DNA of 64,000 nt from Moraxellaceae bacterium. Its GTDB lineage: Bacteria; Pseudomonadota; Gammaproteobacteria; Pseudomonadales; Moraxellaceae. Position numbers and translations under genes: made by a program. Positions within the stretch are counted from its first letter, which is position 1. Every line of letters begins with the position of its first letter. Below, piece after piece: positions 9,912 to 19,355 of this stretch. The stretch is taken from NCBI GenBank assembly GCA_030680295.1, contig JAUXVU010000018.1, positions 62,001-126,000 of the forward strand, in the 5' to 3' direction. The notes below the pieces were generated by a model. It ran no database searches, was not told where the DNA came from, and worked only from the letters and a program-made list of their open reading frames with translations.

Positions 9912-10569
9912 GTATGAATTAGTCATTTTTGACTGGGATGGCACCTTAATTGATTCAATTGATCAGATCGTAAGCAGCATTAGCATTGCTGCCACTGATT
10001 TGGGTGTGCCCAGTCCCAGTGCTGAGGCGGCGCGTGACATTATTGGCTTAGGTTTGCCGGAAGCGATGCGTATTTTGTTTCCGCAAGTGACTGAGTCTGA
10101 TCGTGATGCATTACGTGAGCGTTATGCGCACCATTTTGTCGGTGCTGTTGCGCAAGAAGTGACACCATACCAAGGTATTGAGGCTTTGTTGTCGGATCTG
10201 CATGATTCTCCGACTACCTTGGCGGTGGCTACCGGGAAATCGCGTCGTGGTCTTGATCGAGTATTAACAAAAACAGGTTGGGCAGGCTACTTTGCAGCTA
10301 CCCGTTGTGCGGACGAAACGGCCTCTAAGCCTAATCCGAAAATGCTTAATGAGTTGTTAAATGAGCTGCAAGTGCCGGTTGAAAAAGCATTGATGGTGGG
10401 TGATACCACCTATGATCTTGCCATGGCTGAAGCGATTGGCATGGCATCGGTGGGTGTGACTTATGGGGTGCATAGCCCTGAGCGTTTGTTGCAGCATCGT
10501 CCTAGGGCTTTGTGTGCTGATGCGGTATCGTTACGCGAGTTTTTAGTGGCGCATGCGGCCATTGCATGA
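9904..10569 (+). CDS. HAD-superfamily phosphatase, phosphoglycolate phosphatase-like
   Basis: 221 residues from GTG 9904, which overlaps the end of rluC by 8 bases; a longer in-frame start at 9853 lies inside rluC. HAD motif I is FDWDGTLIDS at the very N-terminus, motif II VATGKSRRG, motif III the Lys of SKPNP, motif IV VGDTTYDLAMA. The family dephosphorylates small phosphometabolites; the exact substrate cannot be read. Orthologues sit between rluC and sppA in pseudomonads. Confidence 0.85.
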   Translation: MAKYELVIFDWDGTLIDSIDQIVSSISIAATDLGVPSPSAEAARDIIGLGLPEAMRILFPQVTESDRDALRERYAHHFVGAVAQEVTPYQGIEALLSDLHDSPTTLAVATGKSRRGLDRVLTKTGWAGYFAATRCADETASKPNPKMLNELLNELQVPVEKALMVGDTTYDLAMAEAIGMASVGVTYGVHSPERLLQHRPRALCADAVSLREFLVAHAAIA

Positions 10570-10586
10570 ATTTAAAGGAGTAATCC

Positions 10587-11552
10587 ATGAGTGATTGGGG
10601 TAGCAGTAAACCCAGTGGTCCAAAAGATTGGGCTGTAGTTGAACGCTTCTTGTTGACTGAGCTTGAAGATCGTCGTCGCACAAATCGTTGGCGCTTTTTT
10701 AGACGTGTGGTGATGTTGTTAATTGTCGCCATGGTGGTGGCAAACGTTGTGTTCGGCAAAGTCATGTCATCCAGCAACTTAGTGCCGCATATTGCGGTGA
10801 TCAATGTTGATGGCATGATCGCCGCCGGTATGCCTGCTAATGCAGATAGCATTAACCAAGCACTGGAGTCAGCATTTGAAGCAAAAGAAGCCAAGGCAGT
10901 GGTGTTGCAGATAAATAGTCCAGGCGGTAGTCCAGTTCAGTCAGACTTAATTTTTCGTGAACTACAACGTTTGCGTGCAGCTACACCAGACAAGCCGGTT
11001 TATGCCGTGATTGGCGATATGGGAGCCTCTGGCGCGTACTATATTGCTGTTGGTGCAGATAAAATTTTTGTTAATCCTGCCAGTCTTGTCGGCTCTATTG
11101 GCGTAATTATGCCTAATTACGGTGTGCCTGATTTGATTAAAAAATTAGGTATTGAAGACCGTACGCTAACAGCGGGTGAAAATAAAAACCTGCTAAGCCC
11201 AACAGCACCTGTGAATGCGGCTGAGCGTGAGCATGTGCAATCAATTTTAGATGCGGTGCATCGTCAGTTCATTCAAGCGGTAAAAGCTGGGCGTGGTGAG
11301 CGCCTAGTTGATCACCCCAAAGTGTTTTCTGGTTATTTTTGGGATGGTGAAGAGGCAATTCGTCTAGGCTTGGCTGATGGTGTGGCGTCATTGCGGTCGT
11401 TAGCACGTGATGAGATCAAGTTAGATGAGTTTGTTGACTACACTATTGCGCCTGACCCCTTTGAAAAGCTGTTCCGTGGATTGGGTGTTAGCTTAAGTTC
11501 TGGCTTGCGTCAGGGCTTGGGTTTGAGCGCTGTAAATGAGGGTTTGCGATAG
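10587..11552 (+). CDS. sppA: Signal peptide peptidase SppA, S49 family
   Basis: 321 residues with one N-terminal membrane helix (about 36-56) and a single S49 domain, so the short SppA form. The catalytic serine is in MGASGAYYIAVGADKI and the general-base lysine region follows in the ASLVGSIGVIM block. It degrades cleaved signal peptides in the membrane. AAAGGAG precedes the ATG. It follows the HAD gene at 17 bases. Confidence 0.92.
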   Translation: MSDWGSSKPSGPKDWAVVERFLLTELEDRRRTNRWRFFRRVVMLLIVAMVVANVVFGKVMSSSNLVPHIAVINVDGMIAAGMPANADSINQALESAFEAKEAKAVVLQINSPGGSPVQSDLIFRELQRLRAATPDKPVYAVIGDMGASGAYYIAVGADKIFVNPASLVGSIGVIMPNYGVPDLIKKLGIEDRTLTAGENKNLLSPTAPVNAAEREHVQSILDAVHRQFIQAVKAGRGERLVDHPKVFSGYFWDGEEAIRLGLADGVASLRSLARDEIKLDEFVDYTIAPDPFEKLFRGLGVSLSSGLRQGLGLSAVNEGLR

Positions 11553-11563
11553 TAATTTTCCTT

Positions 11564-11592
11564 TTGACAGCGCGCAGTTGACTACGTATCAT
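11564..11592 (+). promoter_or_regulatory. Sigma-70 promoter of yceD-rpmF-plsX-fab operon
   Basis: A perfect -35 TTGACA (11564-11569), a 17-base spacer and TATCAT (11587-11592, 5 of 6). Transcription would start only a few bases before the yceD ATG at 11602, so the message is nearly leaderless. This fits a separate promoter for the L32/fatty-acid synthesis operon just past sppA. Confidence 0.7.
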
Positions 11593-11601
11593 CGCGCCCC
11601 T

Positions 11602-12129
11602 ATGTCAGAGACCGTTATTCCTTCGCAGATCGAGCCCGATAAATGGGCGGATCGAGCGGCCATTGTAGAAGCCGAGCTGCCGTTAAAGCAGTTTGTTCGG
11701 CTATTAGATGGCGCCCACAGTGATGTTGGCACGGTGGCGGTTAATTTGAGGTTTTCGCGTGACGCGCGTCGGTTTGCACGCATGCAGGGTACGTTAACCA
11801 CTCAGGTGTCATTAACGTGTCAGCGTTGCTTAGAGCCGGTAGATATTGCAGTTGCTGCGGAAGTAGATGTGTACTTGTTGGCGCGTGAGCAAGATTGTGA
11901 TCGCCTTGATGAGGAAGAAGATTTTGTGGTCTACGGTGAAGGCCGTTGTTTAGTCCACGACATTATTGAAGATGAACTGATATTGGCACTGCCATTAGTT
12001 CCTCGTCATGACGTTTGTGCGCCACATATCATGGCGGCACTGGCTGAACAGCCGGAAGCAGACGTTGTGGTTGAAAAGCGTGAAAACCCATTCGATGTGT
12101 TGGCTGACTTAAAAAAACAGCTGCACTGA
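11602..12129 (+). CDS. yceD: YceD family (DUF177) 23S rRNA accumulation protein
   Basis: 175 residues. The family marker is the zinc-like CxxC in LTCQRCLEPV followed by an acidic stretch and the C-terminal ENPFDVLADLKKQL. YceD is needed for normal 23S rRNA levels and is almost always encoded directly upstream of rpmF, as here. The ATG at 11602 is chosen because it fits the family N-terminus; an upstream in-frame start at 11536 would place part of the protein over the promoter at 11564-11592. No ribosome site is visible before the ATG. Confidence 0.88.
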   Translation: MSETVIPSQIEPDKWADRAAIVEAELPLKQFVRLLDGAHSDVGTVAVNLRFSRDARRFARMQGTLTTQVSLTCQRCLEPVDIAVAAEVDVYLLAREQDCDRLDEEEDFVVYGEGRCLVHDIIEDELILALPLVPRHDVCAPHIMAALAEQPEADVVVEKRENPFDVLADLKKQLH

Positions 12130-12189
12130 TTTACTGAAACTGGCGATCATCGTGAGGATGACCGCCCAACACAACTGCCGGAGTAAACC

Positions 12190-12372
12190 ATGGCCGTTCA
12201 ACAAAACCGCAAAAGCCGCGCCCGCCGTGACATGCGTCGTTCACACGATGCGCTAACAGGCCCGACCTTGAGCGTTGATCAAACTACTGGTGAACTACAC
12301 CGTCGTCACCACGTTACTAAAGATGGCTTCTATCGTGGCCATCAGCTGTTTGGTGTAAAAGACGAAGCATAA
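12190..12372 (+). CDS. rpmF: 50S ribosomal protein L32
   Basis: 60 residues starting [21 protein letters not shown], the conserved L32 N-terminus. No zinc cysteines are present, so it is the zinc-free form usual in this group. CCGGAG precedes the ATG. It sits between yceD and plsX, the classical linkage of L32 to phospholipid synthesis. Confidence 0.97.
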   Translation: MAVQQNRKSRARRDMRRSHDALTGPTLSVDQTTGELHRRHHVTKDGFYRGHQLFGVKDEA

Positions 12373-12380
12373 TTTCGCAC

Positions 12381-13409
12381 ATGCAAGTTACTCTTGCAGT
12401 GGATGTCATGGGTGGTGACCACGGCCCTGTGGTTACTGTTCCTGCAGTCCTTCGTGTTCTTGCGGAAAAACCCAGCCTTCAGTGTTTGTTGGTTGGCGAT
12501 GAAGCAGCGGTTTATCCGCTGCTTTCTTCTTTGTCGCCTGCTACAAAGTCTCGCATAACTGTTGTGCACACCAGTGAATTTGTCACTATGGATGACAAAG
12601 TTGCTGTAGCGCTGCGCAATAAAAAACAGTCCTCTATGCGTTTGGCAGTTAATGCCGTGCATGATGGTCGGGCTGATGCCTGTGTGTCGGCGGGTAATAC
12701 CGGCGCCCTCATGGCTATCAGTCGTTTTGTCTTAAAAACCCACCCCGGTATTGAGCGGCCAGCCATTATGACGGCGTTGCCGACGCAGACTGGTCATGTG
12801 CATATGCTGGATTTGGGTGCTAATGTCGATTCCGAGCCTGAGCATCTGCTGCAGTTTGCGCAAATGGGTTCGCTGGTGGCTGAAGCATTAGATGGTCATG
12901 CTTTTCCACGTGTGGGCTTGCTCAATATTGGCGAAGAAGAAATTAAGGGCAACGATCTTATAAAGCAAACACACGAATTACTAACACGCTCATCGCTTAA
13001 CTATATTGGTTATGTGGAAGGTGATGGCGTATTTCGTGGCGAGGCTGAGGTAGTTGTTTGTGACGGTTTTGTTGGCAATATTGCATTGAAGTCCTCTGAA
13101 GGCGTGGCTCGCATGATCGCGGGTATGATCAAAGAACAAATCAATCGTAATTGGTTTACCAAATTAGTTGGTGCATTGGCTTGGCCGATTTGGCAGGGCC
13201 TGCGACGTGAGATGGATCCAGGCCGCTACAATGGTGCTAGCTTGGTTGGCTTGCGTGGCATTGTAGTAAAAAGTCATGGTAGTGCTGATGTTGACTCTTA
13301 TGCCAATGCCTTGCGCGTAGCTATCCTCGAAGTCGAAAAAGATGTGCCGGGCGTCATTGCTGACCGTTTATCGGTTTCTGCAGCTTCATCTGCTGAATCA
13401 TTGAGCTAA
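12381..13409 (+). CDS. plsX: Phosphate acyltransferase PlsX
   Basis: 342 residues beginning VTLAVDVMGGDHGP, the PlsX hallmark, with SAGNTGALMA, MLDLGANVD and the RREMDPGRYNGASLVGLRGIVVKSHGSAD C-terminal region recognisable in pieces. It converts acyl-ACP to acyl-phosphate for PlsY, at the membrane surface, coupling fatty-acid and phospholipid synthesis. It starts 8 bases after rpmF. Confidence 0.96.
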   Translation: MQVTLAVDVMGGDHGPVVTVPAVLRVLAEKPSLQCLLVGDEAAVYPLLSSLSPATKSRITVVHTSEFVTMDDKVAVALRNKKQSSMRLAVNAVHDGRADACVSAGNTGALMAISRFVLKTHPGIERPAIMTALPTQTGHVHMLDLGANVDSEPEHLLQFAQMGSLVAEALDGHAFPRVGLLNIGEEEIKGNDLIKQTHELLTRSSLNYIGYVEGDGVFRGEAEVVVCDGFVGNIALKSSEGVARMIAGMIKEQINRNWFTKLVGALAWPIWQGLRREMDPGRYNGASLVGLRGIVVKSHGSADVDSYANALRVAILEVEKDVPGVIADRLSVSAASSAESLS

Positions 13410-13474
13410 CAAAGCTCGTCTCCACCTCCCTTTTTAGGCTACCCTTCGTGTCGTTCATTTTTCAATGAGGACAG

Positions 13475-14410
13475 ATGATGGTTGCATCGGCGTGGGTTTT
13501 TCCCGGGCAGGGCTCACAAGCGTTGGGCATGAGTAGTGATTTAGCCGCAAGCTTTCCTTTAATTCGCGCAACATTTGCTGAGGCTTCAGAGGCTTTGGGT
13601 AAGGACTTGTGGCAGCTGACACAAGAAGGTCCTGAGGCTGATTTAAATGCTACCGAGAATACTCAGCCTGCTTTGTTGACAGCTGGTGTTGCAGCGTGGC
13701 GAGTTTGGTTGGCTGAGGGTGGTGCAACACCAAATTATTTATCTGGCCACTCCTTGGGTGAATACACTGCTTTAGTTGCTTCAGGTGTGTTGTCATTGGC
13801 GGATGCGGTGCGCTTGGTAGCTGAGCGTGGGCGTTTAATGCAAGCCGCTGTGCCTGCTGGTCAGGGTGGCATGGCAGCCATTTTAGGCTTAGACGATGAA
13901 TCTGTTGTGGCTGCATGTTTGCAGGCTGCTGAGAATGAAGTGGTGTCGGCGGTGAATTTTAATTCGCCAGGCCAAGTTGTTATTGCCGGAAATAAAGCCG
14001 CGGTGGAGCGGGCCATGGCCTTATGTAAGGCGGCTGGTGCAAAGCGTGCGCTGCCTTTACCCGTCAGTGCTCCGTCGCATTGTGCGCTGATGTTGCCAGC
14101 GGCAGAGCAGCTAGCGCAGCGCCTTGAGCAAATCCAGTTTAATCAAGCTGTCATCCCCGTAGTGCAAAATGTTTCCGCTCGTGTAGAAACCGATGCAGCG
14201 GCAATTCGTGATGCCTTGGTTCGTCAGCTATATAGTCCAGTATTGTGGGTGCAGTGTGTACAGGCCTTGGCAGACTTAGGTGTCGGACGCATTATTGAAA
14301 GTGGCCCCGGTAAAGTACTGACGGGCTTAGATAAGCGTATTGTTAGCGATATTGAGCACATATCAGTTGATAGCGCCGAAAGTATGAAACAAGCGCTGGG
14401 TCAAGTTTGA
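13475..14410 (+). CDS. fabD: Malonyl-CoA:ACP transacylase FabD
   Basis: 311 residues. The nucleophile elbow GHSLGEYTALV, the N-terminal FPGQGSQALGM, the conserved Arg region RGRLMQ and the catalytic His in APSHCALM are all present. FabD loads malonate onto ACP. GAGGACAG precedes tandem ATG codons at 13475/13478; the first is used. It lies 65 bases after plsX. Confidence 0.96.
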   Translation: MMVASAWVFPGQGSQALGMSSDLAASFPLIRATFAEASEALGKDLWQLTQEGPEADLNATENTQPALLTAGVAAWRVWLAEGGATPNYLSGHSLGEYTALVASGVLSLADAVRLVAERGRLMQAAVPAGQGGMAAILGLDDESVVAACLQAAENEVVSAVNFNSPGQVVIAGNKAAVERAMALCKAAGAKRALPLPVSAPSHCALMLPAAEQLAQRLEQIQFNQAVIPVVQNVSARVETDAAAIRDALVRQLYSPVLWVQCVQALADLGVGRIIESGPGKVLTGLDKRIVSDIEHISVDSAESMKQALGQV

Positions 14411-14437
14411 TAGTTTATGGTTTTCAGGAGTGATGGC

Positions 14438-15181
14438 ATGAGCATTGAAGGCAAAGTCGCCTTAGTTACGGGTGCAACACGTGGTATTGGTCGTGCGATT
14501 GCGCTCAAGTTGGGTGCAATGGGTGCTGTAGTAGTTGGCACGGCAACATCACAATCTGGTGCAGACAGCATTAGTGCCGCCTTCGCAGAAGCTGGTATTG
14601 CCGGTGCTGGCATGGTGTTAAATGTAAGCCAGCCAGAAACCATTGATGCGGTTATGACTGAAATTACTGAGCGTTTTGGTCCTGCATTGATCATCGTCAA
14701 TAATGCAGGCATTACCCGCGATAACCTGATGTTGCGCATGAAAGAAGAGGAGTGGGATGATGTCATTAGCACCAATCTCACCTCGATTTTTCGGGTTAGT
14801 AAAGCGGCATTGCGAGGAATGACTAAGGCACGTTGGGGCCGAATTATTAATATTAGTTCGGTGGTAGGGACCATGGGTAATCCGGGTCAAGCCAACTATG
14901 CTGCCGCGAAAGCAGGTTTAGAGGGGTTTGGCCGTGCCTTGGCAGCAGAGGTCGCTTCGCGCAATATCACAGTGAATGCGGTAGCGCCGGGTTTTATTGA
15001 AACCGACATGACGTATGCGTTACCAGAAGCACAACGTGAAAAACTATTGGGTGCTGTGCCAGCAGGTCGTTTGGGGCAGCCAGAAGATATCGCTGCAGCG
15101 GTGGCGTTTTTAGCTTCAAGTGAAGCTTCATATGTCACTGGCACTACTCTGCATGTGAACGGTGGAATGTATATGGCGTAA
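14438..15181 (+). CDS. fabG: 3-oxoacyl-ACP reductase FabG
   Basis: 247 residues, an SDR reductase with cofactor motif TGATRGIGRAIA, NNAGITRDNLMLRM, the catalytic Ser (INISSVVGTMGNPGQ) and YxxxK in ANYAAAKAG. The C-terminal HVNGGMYM is the FabG ending. It makes the NADPH-dependent reduction in the elongation cycle. ATG 14438 has AGGAG 7 bases upstream, better than the in-frame start at 14417. Confidence 0.96.
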   Translation: MSIEGKVALVTGATRGIGRAIALKLGAMGAVVVGTATSQSGADSISAAFAEAGIAGAGMVLNVSQPETIDAVMTEITERFGPALIIVNNAGITRDNLMLRMKEEEWDDVISTNLTSIFRVSKAALRGMTKARWGRIINISSVVGTMGNPGQANYAAAKAGLEGFGRALAAEVASRNITVNAVAPGFIETDMTYALPEAQREKLLGAVPAGRLGQPEDIAAAVAFLASSEASYVTGTTLHVNGGMYMA

Positions 15182-15314
15182 TGCGTCAGCAGAACGCTGA
15201 AATGTGTTGTAATAACTACTTACGGTTTCATGGCAGGTGCAACTTGCCACTCGACGGTCGCTTCAATACACTTGCTGCGACTTGTCGGCGGAACCGACAG
15301 CAAAGGAGAGAAAC

Positions 15315-15554
15315 GTGAGCACTATCGAAGAACGCGTCAAAAAAATCGTCGCTGAACAACTAGGCGTTAAGTCAGAAGAAGTCACTAACGAAGCCTCGTT
15401 TGTCGACGACCTCGGCGCTGATTCCTTGGACACAGTGGAATTAGTGATGGCGCTTGAAGAAGAGTTTGAAACTGAAATTCCGGATGAAGAAGCCGAGAAG
15501 ATCAGTACCGTTCAAACGGCTATTGATTACATCACGGCACACAGCAAGCAGTAA
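15315..15554 (+). CDS. acpP: Acyl carrier protein AcpP
   Basis: 79 residues from a GTG start with AAAGGAGAG just upstream; sequence [19 protein letters not shown] aligns exactly with the family start. The phosphopantetheine serine is in [10 protein letters not shown]. AcpP carries growing acyl chains. There is a 133-base gap after fabG with a small hairpin (GTCGG/CCGAC, 15284-15298) before the ribosome site, suggesting a separate promoter or processing point that raises ACP expression. Confidence 0.97.
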   Translation: MSTIEERVKKIVAEQLGVKSEEVTNEASFVDDLGADSLDTVELVMALEEEFETEIPDEEAEKISTVQTAIDYITAHSKQ

Positions 15555-15570
15555 TTTGCCGTTGCCAATA

Positions 15571-15607
15571 AAAGCCGCAGCGCCAACGGTGACTGCGGCT
15601 TTTTTTT
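15571..15607 (+). terminator. Rho-independent terminator after acpP
   Basis: AAAGCCGCAG (15571-15580) pairs with CTGCGGCT (15593-15600) followed by a run of seven T. It would end or attenuate the acpP transcript before fabF, a usual way of keeping ACP in excess. Confidence 0.9.
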
Positions 15608-15630
15608 GATCTACAGAATGAGGAGAGCAT

Positions 15631-16872
15631 ATGTCGCGTCGTCGCGTGGTCGTCACAGGCATGGGGATGTTGACCTGTCTTGGTAATTCGGTTGCAGAAA
15701 CGTGGGCAGGTGTGCAGGCGGGTAAAACCAATATTCAAGCGATTGAGCACTTTGATTGTAGTCAGTTCTCAACACGCTTTGCGGGTTTGTTGACGGGTTT
15801 TGATGTCGAAGCCTATATGCCGGCTAAAGAAGCGCGACGTGTGGACCATTTCATTCAATATGCACTAGCAGCAGGCCAGCAGGCCTTGCAGGACTCAGGT
15901 CTGGAAGTCACAGAGGCAAATGCTGAACGTATCGGTGTTGCTGTGGGCTCAGGTATTGGTGGCTTGACCACTATTGAAGGCGGTCATTTAGCCATGATTG
16001 ATGGCGGCCCACGTAAAATATCCCCGTTTTTTGTGCCGGGCTCCGTGATTAATATGGCAGCGGGCAGTTTGGCTATTCGTTATGGCTTGAAAGGCCCTAA
16101 TTTAGCCATAACAACTGCCTGTACCACCGCGACACACTCAATAGGTATTGCTGCTCGCCTGATTGCTTATGGTGATGCGGATGTCATGTTGGCTGGTGGT
16201 AGCGAAAAGGCTTCAACACCCTTAGGTTTGGGTGGGTTTTCTGCGGCACGGGCCTTGTCGACGCGTAATGACGACCCAATGCATGCCAGTCGTCCATTTG
16301 ATCGAGATCGTGACGGATTTGTCCTAGGTGATGGTGCAGGCATCCTTGTTCTGGAAGAGTACGAACATGCGCGTGCGCGTGGCGCCACGATTTATGCTGA
16401 ATTAGCTGGTTTTGGCATGAGTGATGATGCTTTCCACATTACTTCACCAGCCGAACAAGGCCAAGGTGCGGCTCTTGCTATGCGTAATGCACTACGTGAC
16501 GCTGAGTTAAGTCCAGAGCAAGTGGATTACGTCAATGCGCATGGCACCTCAACCCCGGCCGGTGACGTCGCTGAGACACGGGCTATTCATGCTGTATTCG
16601 GCGCTGCCGCGAAGTCGCTGGCGGTTAGCTCAACCAAGTCGATGACCGGGCACCTATTAGGCGCTGGTGGTGGTATTGAGGCGATCTTCAGTATTTTGGC
16701 TATTCGTGACGGCATTGCGCCACCAACCATTAACTTAGAAAACCAAGATCCCGCCTGTGACTTAGATTATGTGCCGAATGTTGCTCGCGATATGGCCATT
16801 ACGGTAGCGATGACTAATTCATTTGGGTTTGGTGGCACCAATGGCACGCTGGTCTTTAAGGCGATGGCATGA
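15631..16872 (+). CDS. fabF: 3-oxoacyl-ACP synthase II FabF
   Basis: 413 residues. The condensing triad is visible: Cys in [12 protein letters not shown], His in [11 protein letters not shown] and His in [11 protein letters not shown]. The C-terminal [14 protein letters not shown] is diagnostic. FabF elongates acyl-ACP with malonyl-ACP. AGGAGAG precedes the ATG. The stop overlaps the pabC start (ATGA). Confidence 0.97.
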   Translation: MSRRRVVVTGMGMLTCLGNSVAETWAGVQAGKTNIQAIEHFDCSQFSTRFAGLLTGFDVEAYMPAKEARRVDHFIQYALAAGQQALQDSGLEVTEANAERIGVAVGSGIGGLTTIEGGHLAMIDGGPRKISPFFVPGSVINMAAGSLAIRYGLKGPNLAITTACTTATHSIGIAARLIAYGDADVMLAGGSEKASTPLGLGGFSAARALSTRNDDPMHASRPFDRDRDGFVLGDGAGILVLEEYEHARARGATIYAELAGFGMSDDAFHITSPAEQGQGAALAMRNALRDAELSPEQVDYVNAHGTSTPAGDVAETRAIHAVFGAAAKSLAVSSTKSMTGHLLGAGGGIEAIFSILAIRDGIAPPTINLENQDPACDLDYVPNVARDMAITVAMTNSFGFGGTNGTLVFKAMA

Positions 16873-17711
16873 CCCTAGTTAGGATTTGGTGTGGTGACCA
16901 ACTAGTAGCGACGCTATCGCCCCTAGACCGTGGTTTGGCATATGGCGATGGAGTGTTTGAAACCATCCGTGTGGTCAGCGGTCGTCCGGTGTTGATGGAG
17001 TATCACTGGGCGCGGCTATCAGCTAGTTGTGTCCAGCTAGGCTTGCCTGATTTGCCATTTTGGCGACTAGCGTTTGCTACATTTTTGACTGAGCTGAAGC
17101 CTGACAGCAAAGACGGTATTGTGCGTTTGCAGGTAACCCGTGGTGTGTCGCAACGTGGTTATTTACCTGATCCTAACGCCTTGCCAACACTGATTTTAAG
17201 TTGGCATGCGCCATCTGAATACCCCAGTGAATGGTCAACTGCTGGCATTGAAATCACACAGATGGACATGCCGCTGGCGATACAGCCTCGTTTGGCTGGC
17301 ATCAAGCATTTAAACCGTTTGGAGCAAGTGCTGCTGCGCCAAGACCTAAGCACCGCACCAGGCTGCCAAGAAGGCTTGGTATGCGATACCGAGGGATATG
17401 TTGTTGAGGGTGTTTTTAGCAATGTGTTTGCGGTCATAAATGGCCAGCTAACAACACCTAGTTTGGGGCGTTGTGGTGTTAGAGGCGTGCTGCGTGAAGC
17501 GCTATTAGACGCGCTGATGCTGCAGAATATCCCCGTCAATATTCGCGATATTGACGCGAAAGAAATGGCGACCGCTACCGAGATTTTCTTCTGCAACAGC
17601 GTTTATGGCATTTGGCCTGTGGCGCGATGGGGCAATAAAACTTGGCAAGTTGGGCCACTAACCCGACAATGTCAGTTAATTGTGTCGCCTTGGTTTGTAA
17701 ACAATGCTTAA
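16869..17711 (+). CDS. pabC: Aminodeoxychorismate lyase PabC
   Basis: 280 residues, PLP fold type [12 protein letters not shown] near residue 28, the catalytic lysine in [12 protein letters not shown], and [10 protein letters not shown] are the family marks. It forms p-aminobenzoate for folate. It overlaps fabF by 4 bases and mltG by 8, the conserved fabF-pabC-mltG arrangement. Confidence 0.9.
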   Translation: MTLVRIWCGDQLVATLSPLDRGLAYGDGVFETIRVVSGRPVLMEYHWARLSASCVQLGLPDLPFWRLAFATFLTELKPDSKDGIVRLQVTRGVSQRGYLPDPNALPTLILSWHAPSEYPSEWSTAGIEITQMDMPLAIQPRLAGIKHLNRLEQVLLRQDLSTAPGCQEGLVCDTEGYVVEGVFSNVFAVINGQLTTPSLGRCGVRGVLREALLDALMLQNIPVNIRDIDAKEMATATEIFFCNSVYGIWPVARWGNKTWQVGPLTRQCQLIVSPWFVNNA

Positions 17712-18699
17712 AAAGTCACGGACAAATTATCTGCGCCGCGCATTTTATGTGCTGTCATTTCTGATCTTGGTGCTGGCTTATCGCACTTTGGTGCAGTCAT
17801 TGGCACTGCCCGTTGAAGGTATACGCTTTAAGGTAGAGCGTGGCAGTAACTGGCATCAGGTGGCTGCTCGTCTGGCAGAAAAAGATCTTATTACCCACCC
17901 GATCACCTTGCGTGCATGGTTATGGCTGCGCCCGAATGAGGCAATCTTAAGGCCGGGTACATTTACCCTAAAACCACCAATGACCCTAGAGCAGTTAGTT
18001 GTGCGCTTGGCAGGTGTGCCGGATGGTAATCCACCACTGCGGATTATTGAGGGGCAGCGCTTTAGTGATTTGCGCCGTCAATTGGCAGAGCGTGAGGATG
18101 TGCTACAAACCATCACTGAGATGAGTGATGCCGAGATCATGCGCGCTATTGGTGCTAGTGAATCGCATCCAGAGGGTTGGTTTGCACCCGATACCTATGA
18201 TATTTCGGAAGGCGAGCGAGATATTGCTGTGTTACGTCGCCTGTACTTGCGCCAAAAAAATATTCTGGCTACCGAATGGGCACAGCGAGCTAAAGACTTA
18301 CCCTATAAAACGTCATATGAAGCCTTAATTATGGCGTCCATTATTGAGAAAGAAACGGGCATTGCTGATGAGCGGCATCGAGTGTCGGGTGTGTTTGTTC
18401 GTCGCCTAAACATCGGCATGCGTTTACAAACGGACCCCACGGTAATTTATGGCGTAAGTGATGCCTTTCAAGGCCGTATTTTGCGTTCTCATCTGCGCGA
18501 CGATAACCCTTACAATACCTACCGTATTGATGGTTTGCCGCCGACACCAATTGCCTTGCCAGGACGTGCATCGATTCATGCGGCCTTACACCCTGCCGAT
18601 GGGGATGCCTTATTTTTCGTCGCCAATGACAAAGGTGAGCATATTTTCTCCGCTACTTATGAAGAACATAAGAAAGCGGTTCAGCGATATCAGCGTTAA
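17704..18699 (+). CDS. mltG: Endolytic transglycosylase MltG
   Basis: 331 residues with one N-terminal membrane helix, then a YceG-like domain: PEGWFAPDTYDI, the catalytic Glu in ASIIEKETG, RLQTDPTVIYG, and the C-terminal NPYNTYRIDGLPPTPI. It cleaves nascent glycan strands in the periplasm and sets their length. The start overlaps the end of pabC. Confidence 0.94.
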   Translation: MLKKSRTNYLRRAFYVLSFLILVLAYRTLVQSLALPVEGIRFKVERGSNWHQVAARLAEKDLITHPITLRAWLWLRPNEAILRPGTFTLKPPMTLEQLVVRLAGVPDGNPPLRIIEGQRFSDLRRQLAEREDVLQTITEMSDAEIMRAIGASESHPEGWFAPDTYDISEGERDIAVLRRLYLRQKNILATEWAQRAKDLPYKTSYEALIMASIIEKETGIADERHRVSGVFVRRLNIGMRLQTDPTVIYGVSDAFQGRILRSHLRDDNPYNTYRIDGLPPTPIALPGRASIHAALHPADGDALFFVANDKGEHIFSATYEEHKKAVQRYQR

Positions 18700-18716
18700 T
18701 TTTATTGAGTTTTTGT

Positions 18717-19355
18717 ATGAGCCATTTAACACAGCGCTTCATTAGTTTAGAAGGCGGTGAGGGCGTTGGTAAAAGCACCAATTTGGCCTTTATTGCTGAG
18801 CGCTTAAGAGCAACTGGACTGCCGGTGGTGGTGACACGAGAACCGGGTGGTACGCCCTTGGCTGAAGAATTGCGCGAATTACTGCTGACACCACGGCAAG
18901 AGCCGGTGGCAGTTATGACCGAATTGTTGATGTTGTTTGCTGCCCGCGCGCAACATTGGCAGCAAGTCATCAAGCCTGCATTGGAAAGTGGTGCTTGGGT
19001 GTTGTGTGATCGTTTTGTTGACGCCACGTATGCCTATCAAGTCAGTGCGCGTGGTATGTCAGCAGATGCGGTGGCCAGCTTAGAGCAGCTGGTGTTGCAA
19101 GGTGCTGAGCCTGATCTGACCTTATTGCTGGATATGCCAGTCAGTGAAGGCATGCAGCGGGCAAAGGCAAGAGCAGCTTTTGATCGTTTTGAACAAGAGC
19201 AATTGGCGTTTTTTGAACGGGTACGGGCGGGTTATCTTGCACGTGCCGCTCAGGCGGGTGAGCGGATTCGAGTGATTGACGCTAGCGGTTCACTAGCGCA
19301 GGTCAAGGCAGCCGTTGATGTCGAGCTCAGCGCTTATATAGGGCGTTTGGCATGA
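18717..19355 (+). CDS. tmk: Thymidylate kinase
   Basis: 212 residues with P-loop LEGGEGVGKST, the DR(Y/F) motif in LCDRFVDATYAYQ and REPGGTPLAEELR. It phosphorylates dTMP to dTDP. The lid carries Arg and Asp-Arg residues (RAAFDRFEQE). ATG 18717 gives the family N-terminus; an in-frame TTG at 18705 is rejected. Coupled to holB by a 4-base overlap. Confidence 0.95.
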   Translation: MSHLTQRFISLEGGEGVGKSTNLAFIAERLRATGLPVVVTREPGGTPLAEELRELLLTPRQEPVAVMTELLMLFAARAQHWQQVIKPALESGAWVLCDRFVDATYAYQVSARGMSADAVASLEQLVLQGAEPDLTLLLDMPVSEGMQRAKARAAFDRFEQEQLAFFERVRAGYLARAAQAGERIRVIDASGSLAQVKAAVDVELSAYIGRLA

